A stretch of 64,000 bases of DNA, taken from assembly GCA_019118905.1 (NCBI GenBank), contig DWYA01000008.1:4406-68405 (forward strand). The letters run 5' to 3'. A program made the position numbers and the translations under genes. The DNA is from Ruthenibacterium avium. GTDB lineage: Bacteria; Bacillota; Clostridia; Oscillospirales; Ruminococcaceae. Under the pieces are notes generated by a model, which worked only from the letters and a program-made list of their open reading frames with translations, was not told the DNA's origin and did not search any database. Position 1 is the stretch's first letter; the number at the start of each line of letters is the position of its first letter. This document shows, in pieces, positions 32,611 through 40,943 of the stretch.

Positions 32611-33036
32611 TCAATGGTTGGGATGTGAGCGAACTTGAAGCACCGCTTTGATCAGCGCATTATAAGCGATCTTTACATCAATCTGTGTGCTTTGCTGCTC
32701 CAGCTCTTCCGGCGTGCCGAAGGCATAAGAAGGCGGCAGCGTATTGAGCGCCAAGACCGCAATATCCGACCGACAACGGTTGCATGGGCAACAGTTAAAC
32801 TTGCGGATCACTTCGTCAATATGTGCTTCCACAACAAACTCCATCAAATTTTTCGGCATGGGGTGCTCGGGCGCTGCGCTGGGCTGAGAAAGCCGGCTGC
32901 GCAGGGCGGAAAGCTCTCCCGAAGGAGCTGCCGGCTCATCGCGGCTTGGAACACTGGAAAAGGGATTGTCGGCAAGGACGGGCATGATCTTTTGAAACAT
33001 CATATCCTTGTCCAAATCTTTTTTTGTTTTTGCCAT
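32611..33036 (-). CDS. ComFB-domain protein
   Basis: A 141-residue cytoplasmic protein. After a low-complexity first half comes the ComFB domain: NLMEFVVEAHIDEVIRKF, the four-Cys cluster CCPCNRCRSDIAVLALNTLPPSYAF near 82-106. The Cys pairs suggest metal binding. ComFB proteins occur near competence and motility genes, and some bind cyclic dinucleotides; the role here is unknown. AAGGGGG precedes the ATG, which shares its A with the TGA of the upstream ParA-like gene, so the two are translationally coupled. Confidence 0.8.
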   Translation of the reverse strand: MAKTKKDLDKDMMFQKIMPVLADNPFSSVPSRDEPAAPSGELSALRSRLSQPSAAPEHPMPKNLMEFVVEAHIDEVIRKFNCCPCNRCRSDIAVLALNTLPPSYAFGTPEELEQQSTQIDVKIAYNALIKAVLQVRSHPNH

Positions 33037-33800
33037 CAAAGTACCCCCTTGCGTAAAAGCTCATCTGTTAGGTCAATATAATCGCGCACCGCATTGTTTT
33101 TCGGCGCATAGCGCACCATGTCGCATTGCAGCGTAGTCATCACTTTGCTGATGGTGTTGCTGTGACGAATGCGTGTTTCCAAAAGGGGCATTCCGAGGTG
33201 TGCCGTGATCAGCTTTGCGGTCTCCCATGTGGTTTTGGAAAGCGCCTCGCGCGGATAATAGCGCACTAAAAACATGCCGCCCAAAACAAGGTTCGGGTTC
33301 AGCGACTGTTTGATACGCGAAATAGTCTCGTGCACCTGAATCACGCCTTGCAGGCTGTAACCATCCGAAAGACCCGGAATTAAAACCACGTTAGACGCGA
33401 TAACCGCATTGGCGGAAAGTGCGCCGAGCTCGGGCGGCGAGTCGATTAAAATATAATCATACAGGTTTTCCACCGGGCGCAGCGCGTCCTTTAAAAGACG
33501 TTCGCTGCCCGCGCCCGTAAACTCATACGGAAAGTTGCCCAAAAGACCGTCCGCAGGAAGTACGTCCGCAACCTCGGTATGCTGAATGGCGTCAACACAT
33601 TTTACCGTATGGCGCAGTACATCATATACTGTGGGCAGATTGTGCTGGGCGGCCATGCTGAACGACAGATAACCCTGGGGGTCAAAGTCAACACACAAAA
33701 CGCGATAGCCCCGATGTTTTAAGCATACGGTAATCGCGTTGGTGGAGGCTGTTTTGCCCGCGCCGCCCTTTTGTGTAATAAGAGAAACGATTTTTGCCAT
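33036..33800 (-). CDS. ParA/MinD-like ATPase, orphan
   Basis: A 254-residue ATPase of the ParA family with the deviant Walker A KGGAGKT near 11, DFDPQG near 40 and IDSPPELGALSANA near 125. No ParB or parS site accompanies it. The partner gene encodes a ComFB protein and the surroundings are chemotaxis and flagellar genes, so positioning of a receptor array or flagellum, as ParC does in other bacteria, is a reasonable guess. The ATG at 33800 has GGAGGG 2-3 bases upstream of ATT; an open extension to 34046 has no ribosome site and reads as non-coding. Confidence 0.85.
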   Translation of the reverse strand: MAKIVSLITQKGGAGKTASTNAITVCLKHRGYRVLCVDFDPQGYLSFSMAAQHNLPTVYDVLRHTVKCVDAIQHTEVADVLPADGLLGNFPYEFTGAGSERLLKDALRPVENLYDYILIDSPPELGALSANAVIASNVVLIPGLSDGYSLQGVIQVHETISRIKQSLNPNLVLGGMFLVRYYPREALSKTTWETAKLITAHLGMPLLETRIRHSNTISKVMTTLQCDMVRYAPKNNAVRDYIDLTDELLRKGVL

Positions 33801-33897
33801 AATCCCTCCGAGCAGAGACGCATTGCGCCGCTGCAAAAAACGGAATATTAAAAAATTGCAGAAGAAACAGCACCAATGCAGTGCGGTACTTATCATT

Positions 33898-33926
33898 ATT
33901 TTAGCAACGCTATTCCAAAAAAGCAA
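33898..33926 (-). promoter_or_regulatory. Promoter of the parA-comFB operon
   Basis: On the minus strand TTGCTT (33926-33921) and TAAAAT (33903-33898) are 17 bases apart. Confidence 0.5.
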
Positions 33927-34173
33927 TAAAAAAAGCCGAGCTGTGTCGCTTTTTGCCCGGAAACGAAGGAGCGCGTATGATAAATATTGCACCAATTGGT
34001 AATATAAAATAGGTAGAGAAATAGGAAAAAACACAAAAAGAGACATGTTTTTTATGCTTAGAGCACATGTTGTTGTGAAAAAACAAAAAATTTTTGAATA
34101 AATTTAAAATTTGAAAAACAGGTATTTCGTTTGCAAGGATTTTGTGGGATAACTAGTTAGGAAAGCAGGATTC

Positions 34174-34195
34174 GCACTGTGCAAACAGTGCTTTT
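34174..34195 (+). terminator. Small hairpin with T's just before flgM
   Basis: GCACTGT-GCAA-ACAGTGC is followed by TTTT, 21 bases before the flgM start. It could attenuate transcription into the operon or block ribosome access. Confidence 0.45.
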
Positions 34196-34216
34196 GAAAA
34201 GAAAACGAGGGATACC

Positions 34217-34537
34217 ATGATGAATATCAAAGGAACAAGTGAGTTATTTTCCCTGTGTCCTTCGATGAGCACGTCGAAGGTTCGTGCCCGTGCCCCGGCG
34301 GCGTCCGTGACAAAAGGTGCCTTTGCAGCAGGCGACAGCGTGCAGATTAGTGCAAAAGCAACCTATCAGGCAGCTTTGGCCGGCCAGTGCCGCCAGGCCG
34401 TGCAGCTTTGCAGCGAAAGCGTGCCTCAGACACGCATTGAGGAGCTCAAACAGCAGTACAGCGGTGAACAGTGCCCGGTATCTGCCAATGAGATTGCAGG
34501 TGCAATGCTGCACCAGATTGGAGGCTTGATGCTGTGA
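34217..34537 (+). CDS. flgM: Anti-sigma-28 factor FlgM
   Basis: Holds the flagellar sigma factor inactive until hook completion, then is exported. The 106-residue protein has a disordered N-terminus and the FlgM pattern: SVQISAKATYQAAL near 36, RIEELKQQYSGEQCPVSANEIAGAML near 76-101. GAGGGAT precedes two consecutive ATGs. It opens the operon flgM-flgN-flgK-flgL, the usual Firmicute order. Confidence 0.85.
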   Translation: MMNIKGTSELFSLCPSMSTSKVRARAPAASVTKGAFAAGDSVQISAKATYQAALAGQCRQAVQLCSESVPQTRIEELKQQYSGEQCPVSANEIAGAMLHQIGGLML

Positions 34538-35016
34538 GTGCGATGCAGGATTATTTGCAGGCCGTAGAAGATTGCGCCCAGCAGTGTGTAAAAATGCTGG
34601 AAGTGGAAAGCGAAAAGCGCCGCGCCCTGATGGACAACAAAGGCAAGGCGATTGAGGAGGCTGTGAAAATGCAGCAGGCCGCCTTGATGAAGCTGGAAAC
34701 GCTGGAAGCACGCCGCATTCAGCTGCAAACGGCGCTGGGCTTTGACGAAAACTGCACAGTTTCTGAAATTTTGGATCGGCTTCCCGAGGGCGCCGACAGG
34801 GAGCGCCTGCGTGAGCTGGCACAGAAGCTGAAAGAGTGCGCTACGGAGCTGCGCGAGCAAAACCGCCAAAGCTTGGAGCTGGCAAAGCTGGATATGCGCT
34901 TGATTGAAAGCCTGCGGGGAAAAGCCGGGCTGCCGGAAACCGGCGCCGGTTTGTACGCACCCAGCAAAATGCAAGACCGCCCGATGGGCAGCAGCAAGTT
35001 TAACAGCAGCTTTTAA
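34534..35016 (+). CDS. flgN: Flagellar export chaperone FlgN-like
   Basis: A 160-residue, almost wholly helical coiled-coil protein. FlgN chaperones FlgK and FlgL to the flagellar export gate, and its gene sits immediately before flgK, as expected. Sequence similarity within the family is weak, so position is the main evidence. The GTG start overlaps the flgM stop (GTGA), implying coupled translation. Confidence 0.75.
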   Translation: MSAMQDYLQAVEDCAQQCVKMLEVESEKRRALMDNKGKAIEEAVKMQQAALMKLETLEARRIQLQTALGFDENCTVSEILDRLPEGADRERLRELAQKLKECATELREQNRQSLELAKLDMRLIESLRGKAGLPETGAGLYAPSKMQDRPMGSSKFNSSF

Positions 35017-35097
35017 AAAGCAAGATAATGTACCGCAAGGAAGTGCCGTGAGCGCACAGCGCTGCGCACGGAGAGGAAATAGAGAGGAGCTAATACA

Positions 35098-36639
35098 ATG
35101 AGACCAACCTTCATGGGGTTTGAAACTGCTAAAACATCGATTTTTGCCAACCAGAAATCCATTGATATTGTGGGCAACAACTTGGCCAACCTCGATACAA
35201 ACGGTTATACACGTCAGCGTGTTGACCGTGTATCGGTAGTAGTTGCCAGCAGTGCAGGCCGCGTTTCGCAAAACCGTGTCGGCCTGATGGGACAGGGCGT
35301 AGAGGCGCTGGGCGTTTCTCAGCTGCGCGATTCGTACCTTGACCAGCGTTTCCGTGAGGAATATGCCAACACTGCTTACCACAATGAGGCAACGGATATT
35401 TTGAAGGATATCCAAAGCGTGTTTGATGACGGTAACGATGTCAGCAGCATGACTGGCTTGACGGATGCCATGGAGAAAATCTTCGACAGCATCCAAGATT
35501 TTGCGCAAGACCCCACCTCCAGCACAACGGCCAATATCGTAATGTCTGCGTTTGTCAACATGACGCAGGTGCTCAATCAGCTGGACAGCAAGCTGCAAAA
35601 TGTGCTCGAGCAGCAGTCCAGCGATATGAAGGTGACAACCGACCGTGTGAACCAGCTGCTCCAGCAGGTGGCACAGCTGAATAAGACCATCAGCGACCAG
35701 GATATGTCGTTGCTGACGGGCACCGAAAGCTACCAGCCCAATGAGCTGCTCGACGAGCGCAACCTGATTCTTGACGAGCTGGCAGGTTACGGCGACATTC
35801 AAGTGACACAAAAAGCCGACGGCAGCGTGGACGTTGTCATGGGCGGCGTTTCCGTAGTGACGGGCGACAGCTTTAACACCCTGAACTATGTGCAGCATGA
35901 CGACGGTACCGTGGCGCTCACATGGCGCAACGGCGGTGAGAATGCTCAGTTTACATCCGGCGCTTTGAAGGCTGACTTGGAGTTTATCAATGGCCGCGGC
36001 ACCAACGTGCAGAGCTCCAACGAAACCCCGCAAAAGGGTATTCCGTACTACCGCGATAAAATCAATACATACGCCAATGCAATGGCTTATGTGGTCAACC
36101 ACTCTATTCCTGAGTGGGATGCCAATAAGGGCGCACCCGCTACGGATGCGGACGGCAACATCATTTACAAAACGCTTTTGGCCGCGAAACAGGATAATGG
36201 CAAAACCAGCAACACCATTTCCATCACAGCCGGCAACATCACTATCAGTGATGAGTGGCGTGCAAGCGGCGGCGACTACTTTGTGGTGAACCCGGATGAG
36301 GCTGACCCCAAATATGCTCAGTCGATTGCAACTAATTTGACGCAGAGCGACTTTACCTTTAAGTCCTTTGGCGAAACCTTTACCGGTACGTTTGAAGAGT
36401 TCTCCACGGATATTGTTTCTACGCTGGGTAGTGAAATTTCCTACCAGCAAAACCGTGCAGAGGCAACGTCCAGCGTGACAAATGACTTCTTGGCACGCCG
36501 CGATGAGGTTTCGGGCGTAAGCCGTGACGAGGAAACGGCAAACCTGCTGCAATATCAGAAGTCTTTTGAGGCGGCTGCCCGCGTGATGAACGTGATGGAT
36601 GAGCTCTTGGATGTGATCATCAATCAGATGGGCCTATAA
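35098..36639 (+). CDS. flgK: Flagellar hook-associated protein 1, FlgK
   Basis: Forms the first hook-filament junction zone outside the cell. The 513 residues begin with the rod/hook signature (IFANQKSIDIVGNNLANLDTNGYTRQ) near 20-45 and end with the matching C-terminal heptad region (EETANLLQYQKSFEAAARVMNVMDELLDVIINQ). AGAGAGGAG precedes the ATG. flgL follows 41 bases later. Confidence 0.95.
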   Translation: MRPTFMGFETAKTSIFANQKSIDIVGNNLANLDTNGYTRQRVDRVSVVVASSAGRVSQNRVGLMGQGVEALGVSQLRDSYLDQRFREEYANTAYHNEATDILKDIQSVFDDGNDVSSMTGLTDAMEKIFDSIQDFAQDPTSSTTANIVMSAFVNMTQVLNQLDSKLQNVLEQQSSDMKVTTDRVNQLLQQVAQLNKTISDQDMSLLTGTESYQPNELLDERNLILDELAGYGDIQVTQKADGSVDVVMGGVSVVTGDSFNTLNYVQHDDGTVALTWRNGGENAQFTSGALKADLEFINGRGTNVQSSNETPQKGIPYYRDKINTYANAMAYVVNHSIPEWDANKGAPATDADGNIIYKTLLAAKQDNGKTSNTISITAGNITISDEWRASGGDYFVVNPDEADPKYAQSIATNLTQSDFTFKSFGETFTGTFEEFSTDIVSTLGSEISYQQNRAEATSSVTNDFLARRDEVSGVSRDEETANLLQYQKSFEAAARVMNVMDELLDVIINQMGL

Positions 36640-36680
36640 CGTAAGCTACAAGTCAATTTGAGTGAAAGGAAGTATTACCT

Positions 36681-37706
36681 ATGAGAGTTGCAGATCGCTC
36701 TACCGTTCGCAATTATTTGTCTTATCTGAATAATGCGCGCAATGATTATGCTGAGACCACCGACCGCATCGCCACAGGCAAGCGCTTTACGCAGATTTCC
36801 GATGACGTATCCGCCGGTGCCCGCGTGCTGGAAACCCGTAATAACAAATATAAAGTAGAAAAGCAAAAGGACAATATCACCAGCATTCGTGAAGAGTTGG
36901 ATGCGGCTGAGTCCAACATGAACACAATCAACGATATTTTGAAGCGCGTGAGCAGTGAGCTGATTGTGAAGGCTTTGAACGGCACCAATGACCAGGCAAC
37001 GCTGGATGTTTATGCCAATGAGGTTGCTGCACTGAAAGAGGAGCTTTTGCAGTTTGCAAACTCCAAGTACGGCGATAAGTTCTTGTTCGGCGGCACAAAC
37101 GCTGTTTCCAGCCCGTTTACCGTGGATGAAACGACAGGCCGTTTGAAATATAACGGCGTCGATGTGGACTCCATCCAGAAAGATGCGGATGGCTACTTCT
37201 ACGAAGATGCAACCGGCGCCCGCGTAGAGATTCCCATGGATGACGATGTTTACCTTGACATCGGCTTGGGCATTAAAATGGCGGGAACGGCTGTGGATCC
37301 CTCCACGGGATATAAAATTTCCTATTCCGGCCTTGATATTGTGGGCTTCGGCAAAGATAAAGACGGCAACTCCAACAACCTGTACAACGCGCTGAATGAC
37401 ATTGAGCAGGCGCTGCGTGACGGTGACCGTGAGAAGCTTGGCAAGCTGAACAACAAGCTGACGGAGCAGAAAAAAGAGTTTATGGCCAATCTGACGGATC
37501 TTGGTGCAAAGACCCAGTTCTTGGAGACCATGGAAACTCGCTTAACAAATACCATTGATGACTATACGCAGCGAATTAACAATTTGATGGGCGTTGTACC
37601 AGGCGAAGAAGAAACGACTCTGATGATGAACGACTATGCGTTGAAAGCAGTGCTTCAGTTGGGAAGCAAGATTTTGCCGACTTCTTTGATGGATTACATC
37701 ACCTAA
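36681..37706 (+). CDS. flgL: Flagellar hook-associated protein 3, FlgL
   Basis: Second junction protein, between FlgK and the flagellin filament. The 341 residues have the flagellin-like N-terminus (NYLSYLNNARNDYAETTDRIATGKRFTQISDD) near 11-43 and C-terminus (LGAKTQFLETMETRLTNTIDDYTQRINNL). GAAAGGAAG precedes the ATG. Confidence 0.94.
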   Translation: MRVADRSTVRNYLSYLNNARNDYAETTDRIATGKRFTQISDDVSAGARVLETRNNKYKVEKQKDNITSIREELDAAESNMNTINDILKRVSSELIVKALNGTNDQATLDVYANEVAALKEELLQFANSKYGDKFLFGGTNAVSSPFTVDETTGRLKYNGVDVDSIQKDADGYFYEDATGARVEIPMDDDVYLDIGLGIKMAGTAVDPSTGYKISYSGLDIVGFGKDKDGNSNNLYNALNDIEQALRDGDREKLGKLNNKLTEQKKEFMANLTDLGAKTQFLETMETRLTNTIDDYTQRINNLMGVVPGEEETTLMMNDYALKAVLQLGSKILPTSLMDYIT

Positions 37707-37744
37707 TAAAAAATAACAAGCGGAGCGCATCAAGCGCACAGCAA

Positions 37745-37781
37745 AGCTTGTTTGAGCTTGTTTGAGCTTGTTTGAGCTTGG
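37745..37781 (+). repeat. Short tandem repeat, 10-bp unit
   Basis: AGCTTGTTTG occurs three times in a row and a fourth time in part, in the gap between flgL and the DUF6470 gene. Nothing identifies a function; slippage could vary its length. Confidence 0.8.
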
Positions 37782-37846
37782 TCGCTCCAATTTTTCTATA
37801 TGGCAATGATTTTACACATTCTAAAGTTTTTTGGGAGGTGAGCAGT

Positions 37847-38455
37847 GTGATAGGATCATTGATTAAAATTACATCGACCCCCATTCAGTTGGAGTATGAT
37901 GTCCAGCCGGCACAGTTTACTGTAAAGCAAAGGTCGCTGGTTCCGACGGCAGACTCCGTTCATACAGAGCCTGCCCAAATGAACATTCATTCAGACTTTA
38001 CCAAGGTGCGAATTGATACATACGAGGCACGCAAATCACTGGGACAGTATAACCTCAGCGACTTTGCAAAAGCACAGGCACAGCAAGGTTTACAGCAGGT
38101 TTCTGACGTAACCGTGCGGGCTTCGCAGTTTGGATGGCAGGTATCGGAAAATTTCCATAAAGGCGTAAGCATTGCCCAGATTGCCAGCCAGCGCATGTAT
38201 GAACAGCCTTCGATGGTAATGGAGTTCTTGCCTAAGGGCGGCGCGCAGCTGTCTTGGGATCCTGCGGTGTGCAATATTGACTACCAGATGGGCAGCGTAA
38301 ACTACCAGTGGCCGCGTCCCAGCATGGAAATGGAATATACACCGGCAGAGTTTAATGTGACAGTGGTTCAATACCCGTCTGTGAACATTGAATATTTAGG
38401 AACTCCGAATTACGTTCCCCCTTCTGCTGATCCGAACTATGAGGCGGAAGCTTAA
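37847..38455 (+). CDS. DUF6470 family flagellar-cluster protein
   Basis: A 202-residue protein of a family found beside fliW-csrA in motile Clostridia and Bacilli. The N-terminus (LIKITSTPIQLEYDVQPAQF) and repeated beta-strand pattern (PSMEMEYTPAEFNVTVVQYP; PSVNIEYLG) near 150-190 are typical. No signal peptide; function unknown. The GTG at 37847 has GGGAGG about 7 bases upstream, so the longer frame from 37772 is rejected. Confidence 0.8.
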   Translation: MIGSLIKITSTPIQLEYDVQPAQFTVKQRSLVPTADSVHTEPAQMNIHSDFTKVRIDTYEARKSLGQYNLSDFAKAQAQQGLQQVSDVTVRASQFGWQVSENFHKGVSIAQIASQRMYEQPSMVMEFLPKGGAQLSWDPAVCNIDYQMGSVNYQWPRPSMEMEYTPAEFNVTVVQYPSVNIEYLGTPNYVPPSADPNYEAEA

Positions 38456-38575
38456 AACTGCTGATGCTTTTCATCGTGACTCGAACAAGAAAGTGATTCA
38501 GCCCGGTATTATGTTAATTCGTACGGCAAAGTCTGCGTTTTGCGGGCTTTGCCGTATCATGTATGGAGGGAAACT

Positions 38576-39004
38576 ATGAAATATCAAACAAGAGATTTCG
38601 GCGAAGTGGAAATTGAGCAAGAGCGCATCTTGCAGTTTGCCGCACCGATTTTGGGATATGAAAAATACCAGTCTTATACGCTGTTGTATGATAAAGAAGC
38701 CGGGCCCGGACTCGTGTGGCTGCAATCGCTGGAAGACAAAAATGTGTGCTTTATTTTGATTGACCCCGCTGTTTTGCCCATGGAATATAAGCCGATGATC
38801 CCGCAGGAAGATGCGGAGATTTTGGGCGAAGGAGAGCTGTTATGTTTGCCGATTGCTTCTATTCCGCAAGACTTAAAGCGTGCCACAGTGAACCTGCGCA
38901 GCCCCATTGTGGTGAACATCCAAACGCGCAAGGCGATGCAGGTGGTTTTGCCGAAAGAATTTCCGACGCGCCTGCCGCTGTTTAAGGAGGAAGAAGAATG
39001 CTGA
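38576..39004 (+). CDS. fliW: Flagellar assembly factor FliW
   Basis: Binds flagellin or CsrA; when flagellin is exported, free FliW captures CsrA and lifts repression of flagellin mRNA. The 142 residues show the family start (YQTRDFGEVEIEQERILQFAAPILGYEKYQ) and the central LVWLQSLEDKNVCFILIDP near 45. GGAGGG precedes the ATG at 38576. Its last codons overlap csrA. Confidence 0.93.
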   Translation: MKYQTRDFGEVEIEQERILQFAAPILGYEKYQSYTLLYDKEAGPGLVWLQSLEDKNVCFILIDPAVLPMEYKPMIPQEDAEILGEGELLCLPIASIPQDLKRATVNLRSPIVVNIQTRKAMQVVLPKEFPTRLPLFKEEEEC

Positions 39005-39276
39005 GGTTAAACAGAAAAAAGGGAGAGTCCATTATTTTGGAAACGCCTGACGGCCATAAGGCACAGATTATTATAACAGATTTCAGCGCAACGCAGGTTC
39101 AGCTGGGAATTGAAGCGCCGAAAGGAATTGGCGTTTGGCGCGAAGAAATTTATGACGTTGTGTCGCAAAACCGTCAGGCAGCCAAGAAAGAAGGAAGCAC
39201 TTCAGATTTTGCAAAACAGCTTATGGCACAGCACGATAAAAAGACACAGGATTCAACCGAAAATAGCAATTCGTAA
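38998..39276 (+). CDS. csrA: Carbon storage regulator CsrA
   Basis: Small RNA-binding dimer that blocks ribosome access to GGA motifs, in Firmicutes chiefly on flagellin mRNA. The 92 residues start MLRLNRKKGESIILETPDGH, near consensus, with GIEAPKGIGVWREEIYD containing the RNA-contacting Arg near 47; the usual His before it is Trp. The C-terminal extension of about 30 polar residues is longer than in enteric CsrA and fits the FliW-binding type. Overlaps the fliW stop by ATGCTGA. Confidence 0.94.
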   Translation: MLRLNRKKGESIILETPDGHKAQIIITDFSATQVQLGIEAPKGIGVWREEIYDVVSQNRQAAKKEGSTSDFAKQLMAQHDKKTQDSTENSNS

Positions 39277-39326
39277 AGGTTCTATAAGTTAGCAAACAAG
39301 CAAGACGAAGACGCTGAAAAAACAAA

Positions 39327-39356
39327 AAACCGAAACCGTTTTCACGGTTTCGGTTT
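39327..39356. terminator. Terminator between csrA and the PilZ-like gene
   Basis: AAACCGAAACCG pairs with CGGTTTCGGTTT. The T run is on the minus strand, so it mainly serves the convergent gene. Confidence 0.85.
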
Positions 39357-39368
39357 CAGAGCTAATAT

Positions 39369-40055
39369 TCAAACAGAAAAGACGCAAGGATGAGTTTGCT
39401 GATGTTCTTTCAAATATTGCATTCGCTTTGTGTAAGCGGCATCAGACTCCGACTCAATCGCACAAAGGCATGAGGTTCGCTCGCCATAGGTGAAGGCCTT
39501 GCGAACACTGATGACTACATTTTGAAACAGCGGCGGTTCGCTGACAGTCAGAGTCAATTTTTTGGCTTCGGGAAATTCTTGGCCGGATTCAATCAGCACT
39601 TCTACCTGCGATTGTGTCATCGCCGTCATGGTGGCGGGAAATACGTCGGGGTCTTTGGCTTTTTTCTTTCGGAAAAAACCAACGGTGATGACCTCGTTAG
39701 ACGGAACAGTGACGGTGGCAGGAAAAGCCACATCGGCACAACAAACATCAAGCGCACTGGGCAGCGGCTCGTCTTGCACTTTAATCAGACGAATGAGGTT
39801 TGTGTCGGAAAGATAAACCTGTCCGGAAAAACGATGTACTTCGCGCCGACCATAAAGACGGTAAATTTCTAAATTGGTGCCAAGCGGATACAGCGGCACA
39901 AATTCACTGGTAAATTCAATATAGCCTTCTTCCTCTTCGCCAGGTTCCTGTAAATGAATGCTGGCGCTGCCAACAGCCAGCTCCTCGCCGTCTAAATCCT
40001 TTAAAACGGCATGAAAAACAGGTGTATTGTAGGTTTCGTTGATATATACCGACAT
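39369..40055 (-). CDS. Hypothetical protein, possible degenerate PilZ-type protein
   Basis: A 228-residue cytoplasmic protein of two beta-rich halves. The second half (FPATMTAMTQSQVEVLIES, then LTLTVSEPPLFQNVVISVRKAF) recalls a PilZ domain, but the RxxxR and D/NxSxxG c-di-GMP motifs are not seen. In the Bacillus YpfA/DgrA proteins a similar two-domain arrangement controls the motor; this one is only suggestively similar. GGAGGCC precedes the ATG. It is the sole minus-strand gene in the flagellar cluster. Confidence 0.45.
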   Translation of the reverse strand: MSVYINETYNTPVFHAVLKDLDGEELAVGSASIHLQEPGEEEEGYIEFTSEFVPLYPLGTNLEIYRLYGRREVHRFSGQVYLSDTNLIRLIKVQDEPLPSALDVCCADVAFPATVTVPSNEVITVGFFRKKKAKDPDVFPATMTAMTQSQVEVLIESGQEFPEAKKLTLTVSEPPLFQNVVISVRKAFTYGERTSCLCAIESESDAAYTKRMQYLKEHQQTHPCVFSV

Positions 40056-40255
40056 GTAAAGGCCTCCAAAAGCGCATCCTTTTGAAAAGCGCCTAGGGGC
40101 GAATAGCTTTCAAAAGGAGAAAACGAATATAAACCTATTGGATTATAACAAAAAAAGACCCAGAAGTAAAGAGGTTGCCTTTGCTATTAAGACAATTGGA
40201 TAAAAATAAAACACTGAATCACTTTAGTTCACGGTGTTGAAAGGGGGAATTGTCC

Positions 40256-40723
40256 ATGACAAATGAGCGCATGAAAATGCTGCAGACATTAGAAGAAAAA
40301 AAAGACTTATTTGCCGAGATGGAACAGCTGTCGGATCAAATGTTGGTGATGGATGCAGAAGAACTCGGGCAAGCCTACGAGCAGCGTCAAAAACTGATGG
40401 ACCAGGCAGCAGAGCTGGATAAGGCGATTCGCGCTATGTGTGAAGAAGATCCACAAGCACGGGATGCGGTAAACCATGTGTCCCAGCCGGAGGATGCACA
40501 GCTGCGTGAGCTGTATGATGTGTCGCGCGCGATCAAAGCAGCGGCTAGCCGCATTTTGGAAGGCGAGGAGTACCGCCGAAAACATGTGGAGGTAGAACGA
40601 GACAAAGCCAAGAAGAAAATTGAGGAGCTGAACAAAAGCGGTTCTTCTGTGGCGATGCACTATCTGGACTCGATGCAGAAAGCCACCGAGGTTTTTCCAA
40701 AAAGAAGAATAAGGAATTTTTGA
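40256..40723 (+). CDS. Coiled-coil flagellar-cluster protein (FliT/FlgN-like)
   Basis: A 155-residue, charged, almost entirely helical protein without membrane segment. Its place between csrA and fliD, its size and its coiled-coil nature suggest an export chaperone such as FliT for FliD, but no signature residues were found. AAAGGGGG lies 8 bases before the ATG at 40256. Confidence 0.55.
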   Translation: MTNERMKMLQTLEEKKDLFAEMEQLSDQMLVMDAEELGQAYEQRQKLMDQAAELDKAIRAMCEEDPQARDAVNHVSQPEDAQLRELYDVSRAIKAAASRILEGEEYRRKHVEVERDKAKKKIEELNKSGSSVAMHYLDSMQKATEVFPKRRIRNF

Positions 40724-40865
40724 AAAAACCTTTCAAACGGCCGGAACTGTTTGATAAATGAAAGTGAGAAGCTATTTTTTATAAAAAGAACTTTTTCGGT
40801 TTACATTAGTGAATTCACTGGGCAGCGTTGATAGAACGTCTGCTGCAAGCTGGGTAATGTTTACC

Positions 40866-40891
40866 TAAAAGGTTCTCATTAAAAATGATAT
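40866..40891 (+). promoter_or_regulatory. Possible sigma-28 promoter of fliD
   Basis: TAAA (40866-40869) is followed after 15 bases by ATGATAT (40885-40891), compared with TAAA-N15-CCGATAT for sigma-28. It lies about 55 bases before fliD. Confidence 0.4.
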
Positions 40892-40943
40892 ATTCCGTTT
40901 ACAAGAAAAGGAATTATTTCAGCCAAAAGGAGGGCATATTGTT

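Larger units (their letters stand above)
33801..34216. other. Intergenic region between parA-comFB and flgM
   Basis: No gene seen. It holds the divergent promoters of the two operons and several AT-rich tracts, including a palindrome ACCAATTGGT near 33988-33997. Confidence 0.4.

Noticed and set aside
34426..36552. 708-codon minus-strand frame across flgN-flgK
   Set aside because: It is a by-product of codon use in flgK; the plus-strand genes have motifs and ribosome sites, this frame has neither.
37745..37781. CRISPR-like array
   Set aside because: The repeats are 10 bases long without spacers, and no cas genes are present; it is a simple tandem repeat.
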